Below the pieces are notes generated by a model. The model was given only the letters and a program-made list of their open reading frames with translations. It did not search any database and was not told the DNA's origin. A program made the translations under genes and the position numbers. A stretch of DNA of 64,000 nt from Treponema sp. (GTDB lineage Bacteria > Spirochaetota > Spirochaetia > Treponematales > Treponemataceae), in the NCBI GenBank assembly GCA_022010055.1, contig CP091737.1:124001-188000 (forward strand). The letters are read 5' to 3'. Numbering within the stretch: the first letter of the stretch is position 1; every line of letters starts with the position of its first letter. Below, one piece after another: positions 9,884-20,657 of the stretch.

Positions 9884-11416
9884 ATGGCAACACCAGAAGC
9901 AGTTATTGAAATCGGCTCAACGGGTGTGCGCCTGTTGGTTGCTGAATTTACGCAGGAAAGAAAAAGAAATATTCTTGACCGTTCGGAAATGCCAGTTTCC
10001 CTTGGACGGGATGTCTTTACGTCCGGCTCGATTTCCAGGGAAACTCAGACGCAGATTCTTCATATTTTGCAGCGCTTTAAGGAGCAGCTTGTCGCGTGGT
10101 CTATAGCTCCTGCGGAAACAACTGTTATTGCGACATCTGCATTCCGCGAGGCAAAGAACAAAGACCCTGTAATGGATAAAATCCTTCTGGCGACCGGATT
10201 TCGCGTAAAGGTTATTGACGGAATTGAAGAAAACAGGCTGATGTACCTTGCGGTTACGGAATGCCTAAAGGAAGAGGCGGCGAAAGTACGCTCTGAAAAT
10301 TCGGTGATTCTTGAAGTCGGCGGAAGTTCTACGGAAATAATGCTGATGAAAAAGGGAAAGATTGCCGGTGCGCACAGCCTTAGGCTTGGAACTACGCGGC
10401 TTGAGCTAAAAACGCGTGGCCAGGCTGCGGCTTCCCATGATGACGTTCAGCGTTATATTGAAGAGTATGCCTTGAACGCAAAAAGCCTTTTGGAAAGCGA
10501 GCTTAATCTGTCGGACGCAAAACAGTTTCTTGCGGTTGGCTCGGATGCGACCCTTGCCGCCATAAATGCCGGAAAGCCGGTTTCAACTTTTTTGTGGTCG
10601 ATTGAGCGCGATGATTTTGACCGTTTTGTTGATGAGATACAGGAATATTCAATTGACGAGTGTGTCGCGCGCTTTAAAATTTCCTACAATGACGCGCAGA
10701 CGCTTTGTGTAAGCCTTTTGATTTACAAGATGTTCGTGCATCATACGGACTGCAAAAAAATTATTGTTCCGGAAACGAACATCCGCGAAGGCGTTATTAT
10801 AAGTCATACAGACACGGCGGGCGATGAGCTTCAGGAAGAATTTCACCAGCAGATAACGGCGTCCGCGGTTTCTCTTTTGCGTAAATACCACGGAGACCAG
10901 GGGCATGCGGAAAGGGTCCGAGAGAATGCTATAAAAATTTACCGCTGCCTTGAAAAAGAAATTTCTCTGGAAGAGCGTTCTGTAATTCTTCTGGAAGTTG
11001 CTTCAATACTTCACGATATTGGAATTTTTATACGAATGGACGACCATAATCTTCACAGCGAGTATATCATCCGCCATTCGGAAATTTTTGGTCTTACAAG
11101 AACAGAAAATCTTATAGTAAGCCTTATTGCGCGCTATCACCGCGGAAGGCAGATGCCGCAGGACAACGAGCAGTTTCCTGTTTTTGCCAGAAGCGACCGC
11201 ATGACAATTTTAAAATTAACGGCAATCTTGCGTATTGCTGATGCGCTTGACCGAAGCCATGGATATTCTTTGAAGGATATATCCGTGCATCTTAAAAAAG
11301 ATTCTTTGATTATAAAAGCAAAAGGAAGCCAGAATCTTTCCCTGGAAAGGATTGCGCTTGAGGAAAAAGGCGATTTGTTTGAGTCCGTTTTTGGATACAA
11401 GGTTGTTTTGCTGTAA
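9884..11416 (+). CDS. ppx: Exopolyphosphatase / pppGpp phosphohydrolase with HD domain
   Basis: Ppx/GppA family enzyme of 510 residues that removes terminal phosphate from polyphosphate or converts pppGpp to ppGpp. An ASKHA-fold ATPase-like core begins AVIEIGSTGVRLLV and contains ATSAFREAKN and the phosphate-binding LEVGGSSTEIM. An HD-type helical domain follows from about residue 330 (GHAERVRENA, LHDIGIFI). Start ATG follows CGGGAG. The 120-base leader has a possible promoter around 9810 and a short ACCGC/GCGGT stem with T-rich tail before the start. It is followed 16 bases later by ppk, so degradation and synthesis of polyphosphate are encoded together. Confidence 0.85.
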   Translation: MATPEAVIEIGSTGVRLLVAEFTQERKRNILDRSEMPVSLGRDVFTSGSISRETQTQILHILQRFKEQLVAWSIAPAETTVIATSAFREAKNKDPVMDKILLATGFRVKVIDGIEENRLMYLAVTECLKEEAAKVRSENSVILEVGGSSTEIMLMKKGKIAGAHSLRLGTTRLELKTRGQAAASHDDVQRYIEEYALNAKSLLESELNLSDAKQFLAVGSDATLAAINAGKPVSTFLWSIERDDFDRFVDEIQEYSIDECVARFKISYNDAQTLCVSLLIYKMFVHHTDCKKIIVPETNIREGVIISHTDTAGDELQEEFHQQITASAVSLLRKYHGDQGHAERVRENAIKIYRCLEKEISLEERSVILLEVASILHDIGIFIRMDDHNLHSEYIIRHSEIFGLTRTENLIVSLIARYHRGRQMPQDNEQFPVFARSDRMTILKLTAILRIADALDRSHGYSLKDISVHLKKDSLIIKAKGSQNLSLERIALEEKGDLFESVFGYKVVLL

Positions 11417-11432
11417 ACGAGGAGGAATGATT

Positions 11433-13555
11433 ATGGAACTAAGATTTTTTAACAGGGAGCTTTCCTGGATTGAATTTAACGGCAGGGTTCTTCATCAGGC
11501 TCTGCGGACAGAACTTCCTTTGCTGGAAAGACTTCAGTTTCTTTCTATAGTTTCCAGCAATTTTGATGAATTTTTTATGGTTCGCGTTGCAAGCGTAAAG
11601 CGTCAGCTTTTTACAAATCCTGATTTTGTTGATATTTCCGGGCTGACACCGAAGCTTGTGCTTCACCAGATTTCTTCCCGCTCGCACCAGATTGTCCGGG
11701 AACAGCACGACTGTCTAAAAACGATATTCTTCCGGGGCTTTCAAAAAAGCATATAATGTATGTGAATCCGGAAGATTTTTCAGCGGTTCAAAATGAATAC
11801 GCCCTGAGTTTTTTTAAAAATGATGTCTATCCTCTTTTAACTCCTTTAAGAACTGACACGGAGGTTTTTCCGCACATAGGAAATCTTGCGAAATATGCGG
11901 CTTTTCTGCTTAAGCCTATTTCTGGAATAAGAAAAACCGACTCAAATTTTAAGGGCGATGAAAATGCTCCCCGCATTGCGCTGGTTCAGATTCCGGCGGG
12001 AATTCAGCAGGTTGTGTGGCTTCCGAGCGAAAGCCATGAAAAGCAGTTTGCGCTTGCGGAAGAAATAATTACTCAATATGGAACGCATCTTTTTCCGGGC
12101 TTTAATGTTGAAGAAACGATGATTTTTAAGGTTGCCCGCGATGCGGATTTTGCAGTGGACGAAGATTCCGGCAGAAACTTTATTCACGAGATGGAAAAAG
12201 TTCTTGTAAAACGCCAGTCGTCTTTTCCTGTTGAAATTACGTGCAACAGTACAAGCGAAAAAATCCTTAAATTTCTTATGGAAAAGCTGGAGCTTTCTGA
12301 TGACGATGTTTATTGCGTGGATGGAATTATTGATCCGAATGTCCTTGGAAGCCTGCGCGATGTTGAAGGCGCGGAAAAATTGTGCTTTCCGGAATGGCAG
12401 CATTTTTACCCGGCCGAGTTGCCGCAGGATGAGCCTTACTGGGATATTATAAAGCAGCACGACGTTCTTCTTCACGTTCCTTATGAATCTTATGAACCGG
12501 TCGTAAAATTTATTTCAGATGCGGCTGATGACCCGAATGTTCAGGCGATAAAAATGACGCTCTACAGAACCGGAAAGGATTCTCCTATTATAAGCGCGCT
12601 TGAAAGAGCGGCCCGCAAAGGAAAACAGGTTGTGGTTCTTGTTGAACTTAAGGCCCGTTTTGACGAAGAAAGGAATATCGGCTGGGCAAAGGAGCTTGAA
12701 AATGCCGGCGTTACCGTAATTTACGGCCTTGTGAACCTGAAAGTTCATGCGAAAATAATCATGGTTATGCGCCGCGAAAACGATACAATCCGAAGGTATG
12801 CGCACCTTGCGACCGGAAACTACAACCCGAAGACCGCGAAAATTTATTCGGATTTGTCGCTGTTTACGGCAAATTACGAAATTGTAAACGACGCCACGCT
12901 GTTCTTTAACCTTGTTACAGGCTATTCAACTTTGCAGAATATGAACCAGCTTGCAATGGCTCCGGTAACTTTGAAGTCAAAATTGCTTTCCATGATTCAG
13001 CGCGAAATAGACAGAAGCGATTCTGAGCATCCTGGACTTATTATGGCGAAGATGAACAGCCTTACGCACGAAGAAATCATCAGCGCTCTTTACAGGGCAA
13101 GTCAGGCTGGCGTAAGGGTTTTGCTGAACGTGCGCGGAATTTGCATGCTTGTTCCCGGAGTAAAAGGGCTCAGCGAGAATATCCAGGTGGTTTCCATTGT
13201 GGACAGGTATCTGGAGCATTCAAGAATTTTTTATTTTCAGAACGGCGGCGACCCGGAGCTTTATCTTTCGAGCGCAGACTGGATGCCTAGAAATCTTGAC
13301 AGAAGAATTGAGCTTATGTTCCCGGTTTTGGATCGTTCAGTCTTTAAGGAAGTAAAAAATATTCTTGAAATCTATTTTGAAGACCGGGTTAATGCGCTTG
13401 AGCTTACTGAATGCGGACAGTGGAAAGAAATTTCCACTAAAAAAGATGATTTGAAAAAGCGCGCGCAGGAAATGCTTTATAAAAAATACAAGCGGAGAAA
13501 CGAAACTGCTGCCAAGAAGCTAAAAATCGGTTTTGAAGTTCGCCGCAAGGATTAG
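11433..13555 (+). CDS. ppk: Polyphosphate kinase 1 (frameshifted)
   Basis: Membrane-associated kinase that makes polyphosphate from ATP reversibly. The N-terminal domain RFFNRELSWIEFN, both phospholipase-D-like catalytic domains and the two histidine motifs (AHLATGNYN and YLEHSRIF) are present, giving 707 residues when repaired. One A is missing in the A5 run at 11719-11723. Adding it changes CLKTIFFRGF to CLKNDILPGLSKK and joins the two parts. Start ATG 11433 is placed by GGAGG seven bases upstream. It lies between ppx and an OLD-family gene only 3 bases downstream. Confidence 0.93.
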
Positions 13556-13558
13556 AAT

Positions 13559-15091
13559 ATGATTACCGTTGAAACAAAGGTTAAAATTCCCTTTTTATGG
13601 GGAAAAGCCGCGTTCAAAAAATCAAAATGGAATCAGGTTAATCTGATTGTAGGGCCGAACGGCTCTGGAAAAACTTTGCTTGCGGAAGAAATTTCGTCTC
13701 AGTTTGAAAAAAAAGGCTATAAAGTTGATTTTTTGCGGTCGGAACGTTCCAACCAGAACGAACTTTTGGAAAAATTAAAAACGGATTCAGCGCTTTGCAA
13801 AAAAATTGAAACTGTAATTTCCAGTATGTTTGGAAAAACCATAAAATTTAAAAAAAATCCGGACGGAACTGTTGTTCCTGTTGTAGTGAACAAGGCGTGG
13901 GATATAGAATATGGTTTTCAGGAAGGTGAGTGCCACGGTCTAAAAGAAATCCTTACGCTTCTGATTGCGCTGTACGGATTAAAATCTTCTGTTCTTATTT
14001 TGGACGAGCCGGAGCTTCACCTGCATCCGCAGTTTCAGCTTTTTTTTATGAACGAAATACGAAAGGCCGCAAAAAATGATTCTTCCCGGATATTTTTTCT
14101 GGTGACACATTCGCCTTATTTTATCGATTTGCGGTTTGCGGAGGATATTCTGGGCGTTGTGGTCTGCCACGTGAACCGCGTTCCTACATGCATTGACTTG
14201 CTTGATAAAAACACTGACTCGATGCTCCGCCGTTTTTTGCCAAGGTTCAATACGTACCACAAGCAGTTTTTCTTTAGCGATAACCAGATTTTTGTTGAAG
14301 GCTACACAGACCAGCAGATGTTCACGATTCTTTTGAACTGCATGGAAAATTTTCCGGGGGTTGTTGGAACAAGCGTGATTGATGTGGGCGGAAAAGATGA
14401 GCTCGGCGTATTTTTTACAGTCTGTTCGCTGCTTGGAACGGACGGAAGAATTATTACAGATATGGATTCGCTTTTTGCCGGAAAATTGCGGGATGTAGTC
14501 TGCGAGGATTCCAGGCCGCATTTGTGGCTTGAAAAACAGTATGAAAAGCAGCTGCCTTTTTACCGCCTGCTTTTTACGCGGCATGGTGTTCCTGAAAAAA
14601 TAACCCTTGAAAAACTTGTTTCCCGCCTTGAAAGTTATCTGGTTGAAATCGGGAAAAGTGTGGTTCAGATTGATTTTCCTATAAATCCTGAAATTGATAT
14701 ATTTGTGCAAAAACTGAAGGCGCTTTACGAAAAATATGAAAAGCCGGAAGGGCTGGATACTTTTAAGACTGTGGTTCTTATGGGCGTAATCCTTTTGGGC
14801 GAAAAACTGGAAGACATTCTTCCGATTCCTTTAGCGCGGACAATTCCTGTGGTGTTCAATCTAAGCAATCTGATTTTTGCCGCTTTTGAAACTGCGCGTG
14901 TTTATGTGCTTCCGTATGGCTGCATTGAACATTTTTATACTCAGTCCAATGTTGATTATATGCCGGTTTCTGGAAAGGACAAGCTTTTTCACATGGAATT
15001 TGAAGCGATGGTGAAAATGTCTCCCGAAGAACTTCGTAAAAATTATCCTGAGCTTATCTGGATTTTAACAAAGGCTTGCGCGGCAAATTAA
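13559..15091 (+). CDS. OLD-family ATPase with TOPRIM-like nuclease domain
   Basis: P-loop ATPase of 510 residues of the OLD/RecF-like AAA class. Walker A GPNGSGKT is at residues 32-39, an ABC-type signature-like GECHGLKE near 127, Walker B LILDEPELHLHP near 146, and the H-loop in VTHSP. A TOPRIM-like region follows (FVEGYTDQQMF near 245 and ITDMDS near 300). OLD proteins are ATP-regulated nucleases in phage exclusion, DNA repair or defence. The gene begins 3 bases after ppk without its own promoter, so it is probably the third gene of the polyphosphate operon, an unusual partner. Function is inferred from domains only. Confidence 0.75.
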   Translation: MITVETKVKIPFLWGKAAFKKSKWNQVNLIVGPNGSGKTLLAEEISSQFEKKGYKVDFLRSERSNQNELLEKLKTDSALCKKIETVISSMFGKTIKFKKNPDGTVVPVVVNKAWDIEYGFQEGECHGLKEILTLLIALYGLKSSVLILDEPELHLHPQFQLFFMNEIRKAAKNDSSRIFFLVTHSPYFIDLRFAEDILGVVVCHVNRVPTCIDLLDKNTDSMLRRFLPRFNTYHKQFFFSDNQIFVEGYTDQQMFTILLNCMENFPGVVGTSVIDVGGKDELGVFFTVCSLLGTDGRIITDMDSLFAGKLRDVVCEDSRPHLWLEKQYEKQLPFYRLLFTRHGVPEKITLEKLVSRLESYLVEIGKSVVQIDFPINPEIDIFVQKLKALYEKYEKPEGLDTFKTVVLMGVILLGEKLEDILPIPLARTIPVVFNLSNLIFAAFETARVYVLPYGCIEHFYTQSNVDYMPVSGKDKLFHMEFEAMVKMSPEELRKNYPELIWILTKACAAN

Positions 15092-15157
15092 ATTCAATTT
15101 AAAACTTGCCGTTTTGCATTTCTTCTTCTTATATTTAAAAGTAACGAATAGCATAAA

Positions 15158-15336
15158 AGTTGAGTTTTATGAATTCTGAAAAACCGCTTTCGTCAGGTTT
15201 CCAATTTGCTCCAGACGGTTGGGCTCGCGCTGTGCTTGTATTGATTTGGGCGCTGCGCGCTTTAATTGTTTTTATCGCCCAAAGTCTTCACAAATTGTAA
15301 ATCTGCCTGCGCTTTTATTTTTTTCATAAACTCGAA
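15158..15336. repeat. Dispersed CGAG repeat, divergent copy A
   Basis: Shares the core TTTCCAATTTGCTC, GGGCTCGCGCT-TGCTTGTATT, and TCACAAATTGTAAATCTGCC with copies at 30758, 33034, 44986 and 56726, but its left end is worn (TTGAGTTTTATGA). The right end CATAAACTCGAA is recognisable. It fills most of the gap between the OLD-family gene and htpG. Confidence 0.65.
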
Positions 15337-15383
15337 TTTTATGCTGCTAGATTTTTTAAAATTCAAAGAGGTGTTTTTCAAAA

Positions 15384-17358
15384 ATGGCAAAACATGAATT
15401 TCAAACAGAGGTAAATCAGCTTTTACAGTTACTTATTCATTCTTTGTACTCAAACAAAGATATTTTTCTTCGTGAAATTATTTCCAACGGAAGCGATGCC
15501 TTGGATAAACTGAAATATCTTACAGTTTCTGATGAGGCTTACAAAAATATAAAATTTGAACCGCGTCTTGATATTTCTTTTGACGAAAAAAACAGTGTTC
15601 TTGTTGTTCAGGATTCCGGAATCGGAATGAATGATGAAGATTTGCAGAACAATTTGGGAACAATCGCGCGTTCAGGAACAAAAGCGTTCCTTTCAAAATT
15701 AACCAGCGAAGCATCAAAAGATTCTAACCTGATTGGCCAGTTCGGCGTAGGATTTTATTCAGCATTTATGGCTGCCAAGCGTATTGACGTTTACACGCGC
15801 AAAGCGGCGGGAGACGGAAAAATCTGGCATTGGTCAAGCGACGGAACAAATTCCTATGATTTGGATGAAGTTAGCGCGGAAAGCGAAATCGCAAGAAAGT
15901 ACGGCTTTGACAATCCGGAGCTCAGCGGTTCTGCGATTGTTATGGCATTGAACGATGACAGTAAGGATTACGCTTCAAGATGGAAGATTGAAGAGCTGGT
16001 AAAAAAATATTCAGACCATATTGCGTTCCCGATTTATCTTCATTATGACCAGAATAAGTATGATGACAAGGGAAACGTTACTTCAACAGAAAATAAAGTT
16101 GATCAGGTTAATACGGCCAGCGCGCTTTGGAAACGCCCGAAGAGCGAGCTTAAGCCGGAAGATTACAATGAATTCTACAAGACGATAGGCCACGACGGAC
16201 TGGAGCCGTTGCACTACGTTCATACTCATGCGGAAGGAACTTTGGAATATACAACATTGTTCTACGTTCCTCAGGTTGCTCCGTTCGATATGTATCAGGC
16301 TGATTATAAGAGCGGTGTAAAACTTTATGTAAAGAGAGTTTTCATTACTGATGATGACCGCGAGCTTTTGCCGGCTTATCTGCGTTTTGTGCGCGGCGTA
16401 ATTGATTCAGAAGATTTGCCGCTGAATGTAAGCCGCGAGATTTTACAGCAGAACAGAATTCTTGAAACTATCAGAAGCTCTTCTGTAAAAAAACTGCTAA
16501 GCGAATTCAAAAAGATGGGCGAAGATGCGGACAAGGCAAAAAGACAGAAGAAAGCAAGCGTACGGATGAAGAAAAGAAAGCAATTGAAAAATGGAATAAA
16601 TTCGTAAAGAATTACAACCGACCGATGAAGGAAGGGCTTTACGGAGATTATGCAAACCGCGATGAAATTGCTGAAATTGTTAGGTTTAAGTCAACAGACG
16701 CAAGCGGAACAGGCGACGGAAACTACACAAGCTTTGCAGAATATGTAAACCGGATGAAGCCGGAGCAGAAGGCGATTTATTATATTACCGGAAGCGATGA
16801 AAAGAATCTTCGCGCAAATCCATTGCTTAAAGCGTATGTGAATAAAGGTTTTGAAGTTCTTGTAATGGACGATGATATTGATGAAGTTGTCATCGGCGGT
16901 TATGGAAAGTACAAGGATTTGAGCTTAAGGCTGTAAACAGAAGCGGAAGCGATGAAGATTTAGGAATCAACAAGGAAGAGGCTAAAAAGAAGGAAGAGGA
17001 ATTTAAGCCTGTTACAGAAAAAATCAAGAAGGCCTTGGGCGACAAAGTAAAGGAAGTCCGACTTTCTAAAACTTTGAGCGGCGAAAACCCGTCCTGCATT
17101 GTAGTTGACCAGAACGACCCAAGCTGGCAGATGGTTCAGATGATGAAGGCGATGGGTCAGAACGGTCCGGATTTAAAACCGATTCTTGAAATCAACGCAG
17201 AGCATCCGATTGTTGCAAAACTTAAAGATTCATCTGACGAGGCGCTTGCGGCCGATGTTTCGGAAGTGCTGTTTGACCAGGCTCTTCTTATTGCCGGTGT
17301 TGAACTTAAAGACCCGGCAGATTTCGTAAAAAGCCTGAATAATCTGCTCAGCAAATAG
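15384..17358 (+). CDS. htpG: Chaperone HtpG, Hsp90 family (two frameshifts)
   Basis: ATP-dependent cytosolic chaperone of about 658 residues when repaired. The N-terminal GHKL ATPase motifs are clear (LREIISNGSDALDKL, DSGIGMN, GQFGVGFYSAFM), followed by the middle domain (LPLNVSREILQQN) and C-terminal dimerisation domain. An A is missing in the A5 run at 16538-16542 (restoring KAKKTEESKRTDEE), and a T in the run at 16918-16920 (restoring YKDFELKAVNRSG). Start ATG follows AGAGGTG. A strong hairpin terminator lies downstream. Confidence 0.95.
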
Positions 17359-17391
17359 TTTCATGCTGATTTATTTTATGCTGTGAAAATG

Positions 17392-17433
17392 AAAAGCGAG
17401 GTTCGGAATCAAAGTTCCGGACTTCGCTTTTTT
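17392..17433 (+). terminator. Terminator after htpG
   Basis: Imperfect stem AAAAGCGAGGTTCGGAA / TTCCGGACTTCGCTTTTTT with a TCAAAG loop and T-run. Confidence 0.8.
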
Positions 17434-17453
17434 ATGATGTTTTCTGTAAAATT

Positions 17454-19970
17454 TTACATTTTTCCCCAAACAATAATTGTGTTTTTCCCGGAATCTTTTG
17501 CTTTGTAGAGGGCTCGGTCTGCGTTTGAAAGCGTTTCTTTTATGTCGGAAATGTCTTTCTGGTTAAAATTAGTTGCGATTCCCATGCTGAATCCTATTTT
17601 CTGGTCGGGATTGATTTTAATATTTTTTGAAAGAAGAGTTTCTATGTCTTGTATAAAAAAATCTGCTTTTTTCAATGCGGATTTTAAGCGTTCCGCCGCA
17701 TTTTTTGCTTCTTCGCAGTTTGTGTTTGGTAAAAGTATGACAAATTCGTCTCCGCCAAAGCGCGATATAAAATCGATGCTTCTGTAGACCTTGCGCAGCA
17801 AATTTGCAAATTTTAAAATCACCAGGTCTCCGGCTTCATGCCCGAAACTGTCATTTATATTCTTAAAATTATCCAGGTCAATAAAACTTATTGTCATCTG
17901 AAAGCATTTTTCGCCTTTTTTCTGATAGCGCCGTATCATTTCGCTTTCCAGGGAAAGTTTTTCATGCAGCGCACGGCGGTTTTTCAGTTTGGAAAGCTGG
18001 TCTGTTGAAGAGATTATGCGCAAATTTTCGTTCTGGTTACGCATTATGAGCTGCGCCTGAATGTTCGAGATGGCGATGTTCAGGACGTTCGTTTTCTGCT
18101 CGGAAAATTTGTTTCCTTTGTTTGGAATAATAACAATCGCTCCGTAAAAATCATATTTTGAAATGTTTGCGTAAAAAACCGCCTCTTCAGGAATAAAAAT
18201 CAGGCTGTTCCCGTTTTGTGGCAGGGTTTTAGGTTTTCTCAGATTTTTAATTTTTTTCTGAATGTCCTCTGAATCCGCATTTTTTTCTGTATGTGCAAGA
18301 GTTTTCCAGCCTTCATGAGTTTTTTCCGCAATAAAAATTGCATTTGCCGAAACGTAATCCAAAAGTTCCATTGCGATTTTAGAACTGTAATTTTTTACGG
18401 AACTGCTGTCAGAGCCTAGCATCATTATCTTGTTCAGAAAAAGCGAGTCCCTGAGCCGCTTTTGCATTTCGGTCATAAGTCTTTCTTTTTCGGCTTTTTC
18501 GTCTATGTCATAAAGGTTTATGTTCACGGGAGGAAATTTTTCGATGCCGTTAAAATATTCGTCAATTGTAAGCGAATCTTTTTCCCTTGTGAAATATGTC
18601 AAGTCTGATTTTTTCGCAAGATTAAAGCCTTTTTCAAAAAAAACTTTGGCTGCGGTTGAATTATCTTCTTTTTTCAGCGCATTTGCAAATTCATAATAAA
18701 CAAAAACGCGCATAAAATCCTGCGCAGAGCTGAATTTTGAAAAAAGACCCTCGCATTCCGCTATTGTTTCAAGCGCCTCGTTAAATTTTTTTTCAGAAAC
18801 CTGCATCTCCGCCTTGATAAGATAAAGAACAGGCGAATTTATTGTTGTAACAGGCTTTCCGTTGTTCATTATGTTCTGGTAGTTTATTTTTGCGCGCGTA
18901 GTGTAGCCAAGGGAAAATTCAAGCAGCGTCTTGAACGTCAGAATATCGTTGTATTCAGGTAAAAAAGAATTTACAGTCTGATTCTCAAGGTCGAACATAT
19001 AAAAAAAATGAAGAATTTTCTGGAAAAAAATATACGCTTCGTAAAAGTTCCTTGAATAAAAAAGCGCTGTTGCAAGATTTGAAACAGTCAGGATTATCTC
19101 TGCGTTGTCTTTCAGTTCGGTTATTCTGCCGATAAAGCTGTTTATAAGGTTGTATGATTCCTTGAATTTCCCGGCGATAATGTTTTTGTACGCAAGTCCA
19201 TTTTTTATTTTCATGATTGTGTAAAAGTCTCCGATTTTTGCGCGCAGCTCATTGCATTTCTGGTACCAGATTTCGGAATCTTTTGACTTTCCGTTGTGAA
19301 GAAGCAGAATCCCTTTCCAGTAATACGCGGTTGAAAGCGCGGCTTCGTTTCCCAGAAAATCTGCCGTTGAGATTGCCTTTTCAATTTTTGGCATCATATT
19401 GTACGGAGTTTCGTAGTCGTTTAACGTCTGCCAAGGAACAATCATAAGGGTGTAAAGATAGTTGTTCACAAGGCACTGCTGCTCCAGAAGGCTTAGCGTA
19501 AATTCGTAGCGCAATACAGATTCTTCTCTGTCTGATTTTTGGGTGATGATATAATCCATCATTGATGCAAGTGCAAAAAACGGATTGTCCTGATTTTTTA
19601 TTAGTAATTTTTTTATGAATTTCGCGTATTTCAATGCCGTTGAATTTGAAGAGCGTTCATGGTTTAAAAGGCAAAGGCAATACAGCGCGCTTATTTCAAT
19701 ATCATCGTTTTTCTGATTTTCTATAATTGAATTCAGGCAAGAAATCGCGCTGTCAAAATTTCCAGCCCGGAAGAAAAGAAGTCCTGCTTCAAGCTGAATA
19801 TGCCGCAGTTGTGTCTTGGAAAAATTAAAGTAAACTATTTCCTTTTCAAAGCTTTTTAGAAATGTAACAGCCTGCTCGTAAGAAAGAAAGTAGCGGCAGT
19901 TTTTTAAAAAAGAAATTATTTTGTCATAACCTGGCTTTTTCCGTATTTTTATTTTTTCCGGGATTTTCAA
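17454..19970 (-). CDS. TPR-GAF-GGDEF diguanylate cyclase
   Basis: Protein of 838 residues predicted to make cyclic di-GMP from GTP. The first 500 residues are TPR-like helical repeats (LEAGLLFFRAGNFDSAISCL). A GAF-like domain follows at about 530-660 (ANAIFIAEKTHEGW, YGAIVIIPNKG), then a complete GGDEF domain with RFGGDEFVILLPNT and YKAKDSGKN. The inhibitory I-site RSID stands five residues before GGDEF, so product inhibition is expected. No membrane segment is visible, so input is probably cytosolic. It starts with TTG overlapping the stop of the upstream gene by four bases (TTGA), implying translational coupling. Confidence 0.88.
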   Translation of the reverse strand: MKIPEKIKIRKKPGYDKIISFLKNCRYFLSYEQAVTFLKSFEKEIVYFNFSKTQLRHIQLEAGLLFFRAGNFDSAISCLNSIIENQKNDDIEISALYCLCLLNHERSSNSTALKYAKFIKKLLIKNQDNPFFALASMMDYIITQKSDREESVLRYEFTLSLLEQQCLVNNYLYTLMIVPWQTLNDYETPYNMMPKIEKAISTADFLGNEAALSTAYYWKGILLLHNGKSKDSEIWYQKCNELRAKIGDFYTIMKIKNGLAYKNIIAGKFKESYNLINSFIGRITELKDNAEIILTVSNLATALFYSRNFYEAYIFFQKILHFFYMFDLENQTVNSFLPEYNDILTFKTLLEFSLGYTTRAKINYQNIMNNGKPVTTINSPVLYLIKAEMQVSEKKFNEALETIAECEGLFSKFSSAQDFMRVFVYYEFANALKKEDNSTAAKVFFEKGFNLAKKSDLTYFTREKDSLTIDEYFNGIEKFPPVNINLYDIDEKAEKERLMTEMQKRLRDSLFLNKIMMLGSDSSSVKNYSSKIAMELLDYVSANAIFIAEKTHEGWKTLAHTEKNADSEDIQKKIKNLRKPKTLPQNGNSLIFIPEEAVFYANISKYDFYGAIVIIPNKGNKFSEQKTNVLNIAISNIQAQLIMRNQNENLRIISSTDQLSKLKNRRALHEKLSLESEMIRRYQKKGEKCFQMTISFIDLDNFKNINDSFGHEAGDLVILKFANLLRKVYRSIDFISRFGGDEFVILLPNTNCEEAKNAAERLKSALKKADFFIQDIETLLSKNIKINPDQKIGFSMGIATNFNQKDISDIKETLSNADRALYKAKDSGKNTIIVWGKM

Positions 19971-20551
19971 GGATTTGTCAAAGTTTCTAATCTCAAAGAA
20001 ATTCTTTTCATTTGAAAGTTTTCTGATAAAAATTCGTTTATGCTGGAATTCCCTTCGGTGCTTATGTAGTTGAAAATAAAAATCAGTTTACAGCCAAGTT
20101 TCTGCTTTGCAAGCTCCTTTAGTATTTCAATGGAATTTTCAGGAAGCAGCTGCGCGTTCAGGATGCAAAAAACACCTGAAACATATTTTTTAAATAGTCT
20201 GACTATCGTGTCTTTCAGCCTTAGTTTTTCATAAAAAATTTCTTCCGTTACAATAAGGTCCATCCGGCGGTCGGCTTTACCGGTCTTAAAATAAGAATTG
20301 AATGTGCTTTTGTGAAGAGTGTAGGCGTTTTCCGCAATATCGCGTTCTGTCGGCTTGAATTTTGAAAGAATTTCCAGGAATGGTTTTATAGGCGAGAAAT
20401 CATCCTCCAGGTTGATGACCGTTCCTTTTTCCGGAAAAAATTTGTATATATAGTCAACTAAAATTTCCGGCACTGAAAAATACATTATATTTTCTTCTGT
20501 TCCAGAAAAAAAGGATTTTGTACTGGTTTTGATGAGTTCGCTTAAAATCAT
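19967..20551 (-). CDS. Small protein coupled to the cyclase, possible STAND-ATPase remnant
   Basis: A 194-residue protein I cannot assign firmly. A hydrophobic strand GVFCILNAQLL near 128 followed by LGCKLIFIFNYISTEG resembles the Walker B and sensor strands of STAND-type AAA modules, but no Walker A is visible. In related signalling proteins such modules precede TPR repeats, and here the next gene begins with TPRs and overlaps by four bases, so the pair may be a split STAND-TPR-GGDEF system. Start ATG follows GGAAAGAGA. Divergent from pfkA. Confidence 0.5.
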   Translation of the reverse strand: MILSELIKTSTKSFFSGTEENIMYFSVPEILVDYIYKFFPEKGTVINLEDDFSPIKPFLEILSKFKPTERDIAENAYTLHKSTFNSYFKTGKADRRMDLIVTEEIFYEKLRLKDTIVRLFKKYVSGVFCILNAQLLPENSIEILKELAKQKLGCKLIFIFNYISTEGNSSINEFLSENFQMKRISLRLETLTNP

Positions 20552-20623
20552 TCTGTCTCTTTCCGCATTAATGAATTATTTATTCTTCGTTATATTATAT
20601 TGCTTTTTATTCAAATTTTTCAA

Positions 20624-20651
20624 TTACAACTGTAAAAAAATAGGTTATAAT
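20624..20651 (+). promoter_or_regulatory. pfkA promoter, leaderless arrangement
   Basis: TTACAA (20624-20629), 16-bp spacer, TATAAT (20646-20651), 6 bases, ATG 20658. No Shine-Dalgarno. Confidence 0.65.
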
Positions 20652-20657
20652 TCTGGT

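Noticed and set aside
15169..15300. Small gene starting at ATG 15169
   Set aside because: The frame lies wholly within dispersed repeat copy A and has no ribosome site.
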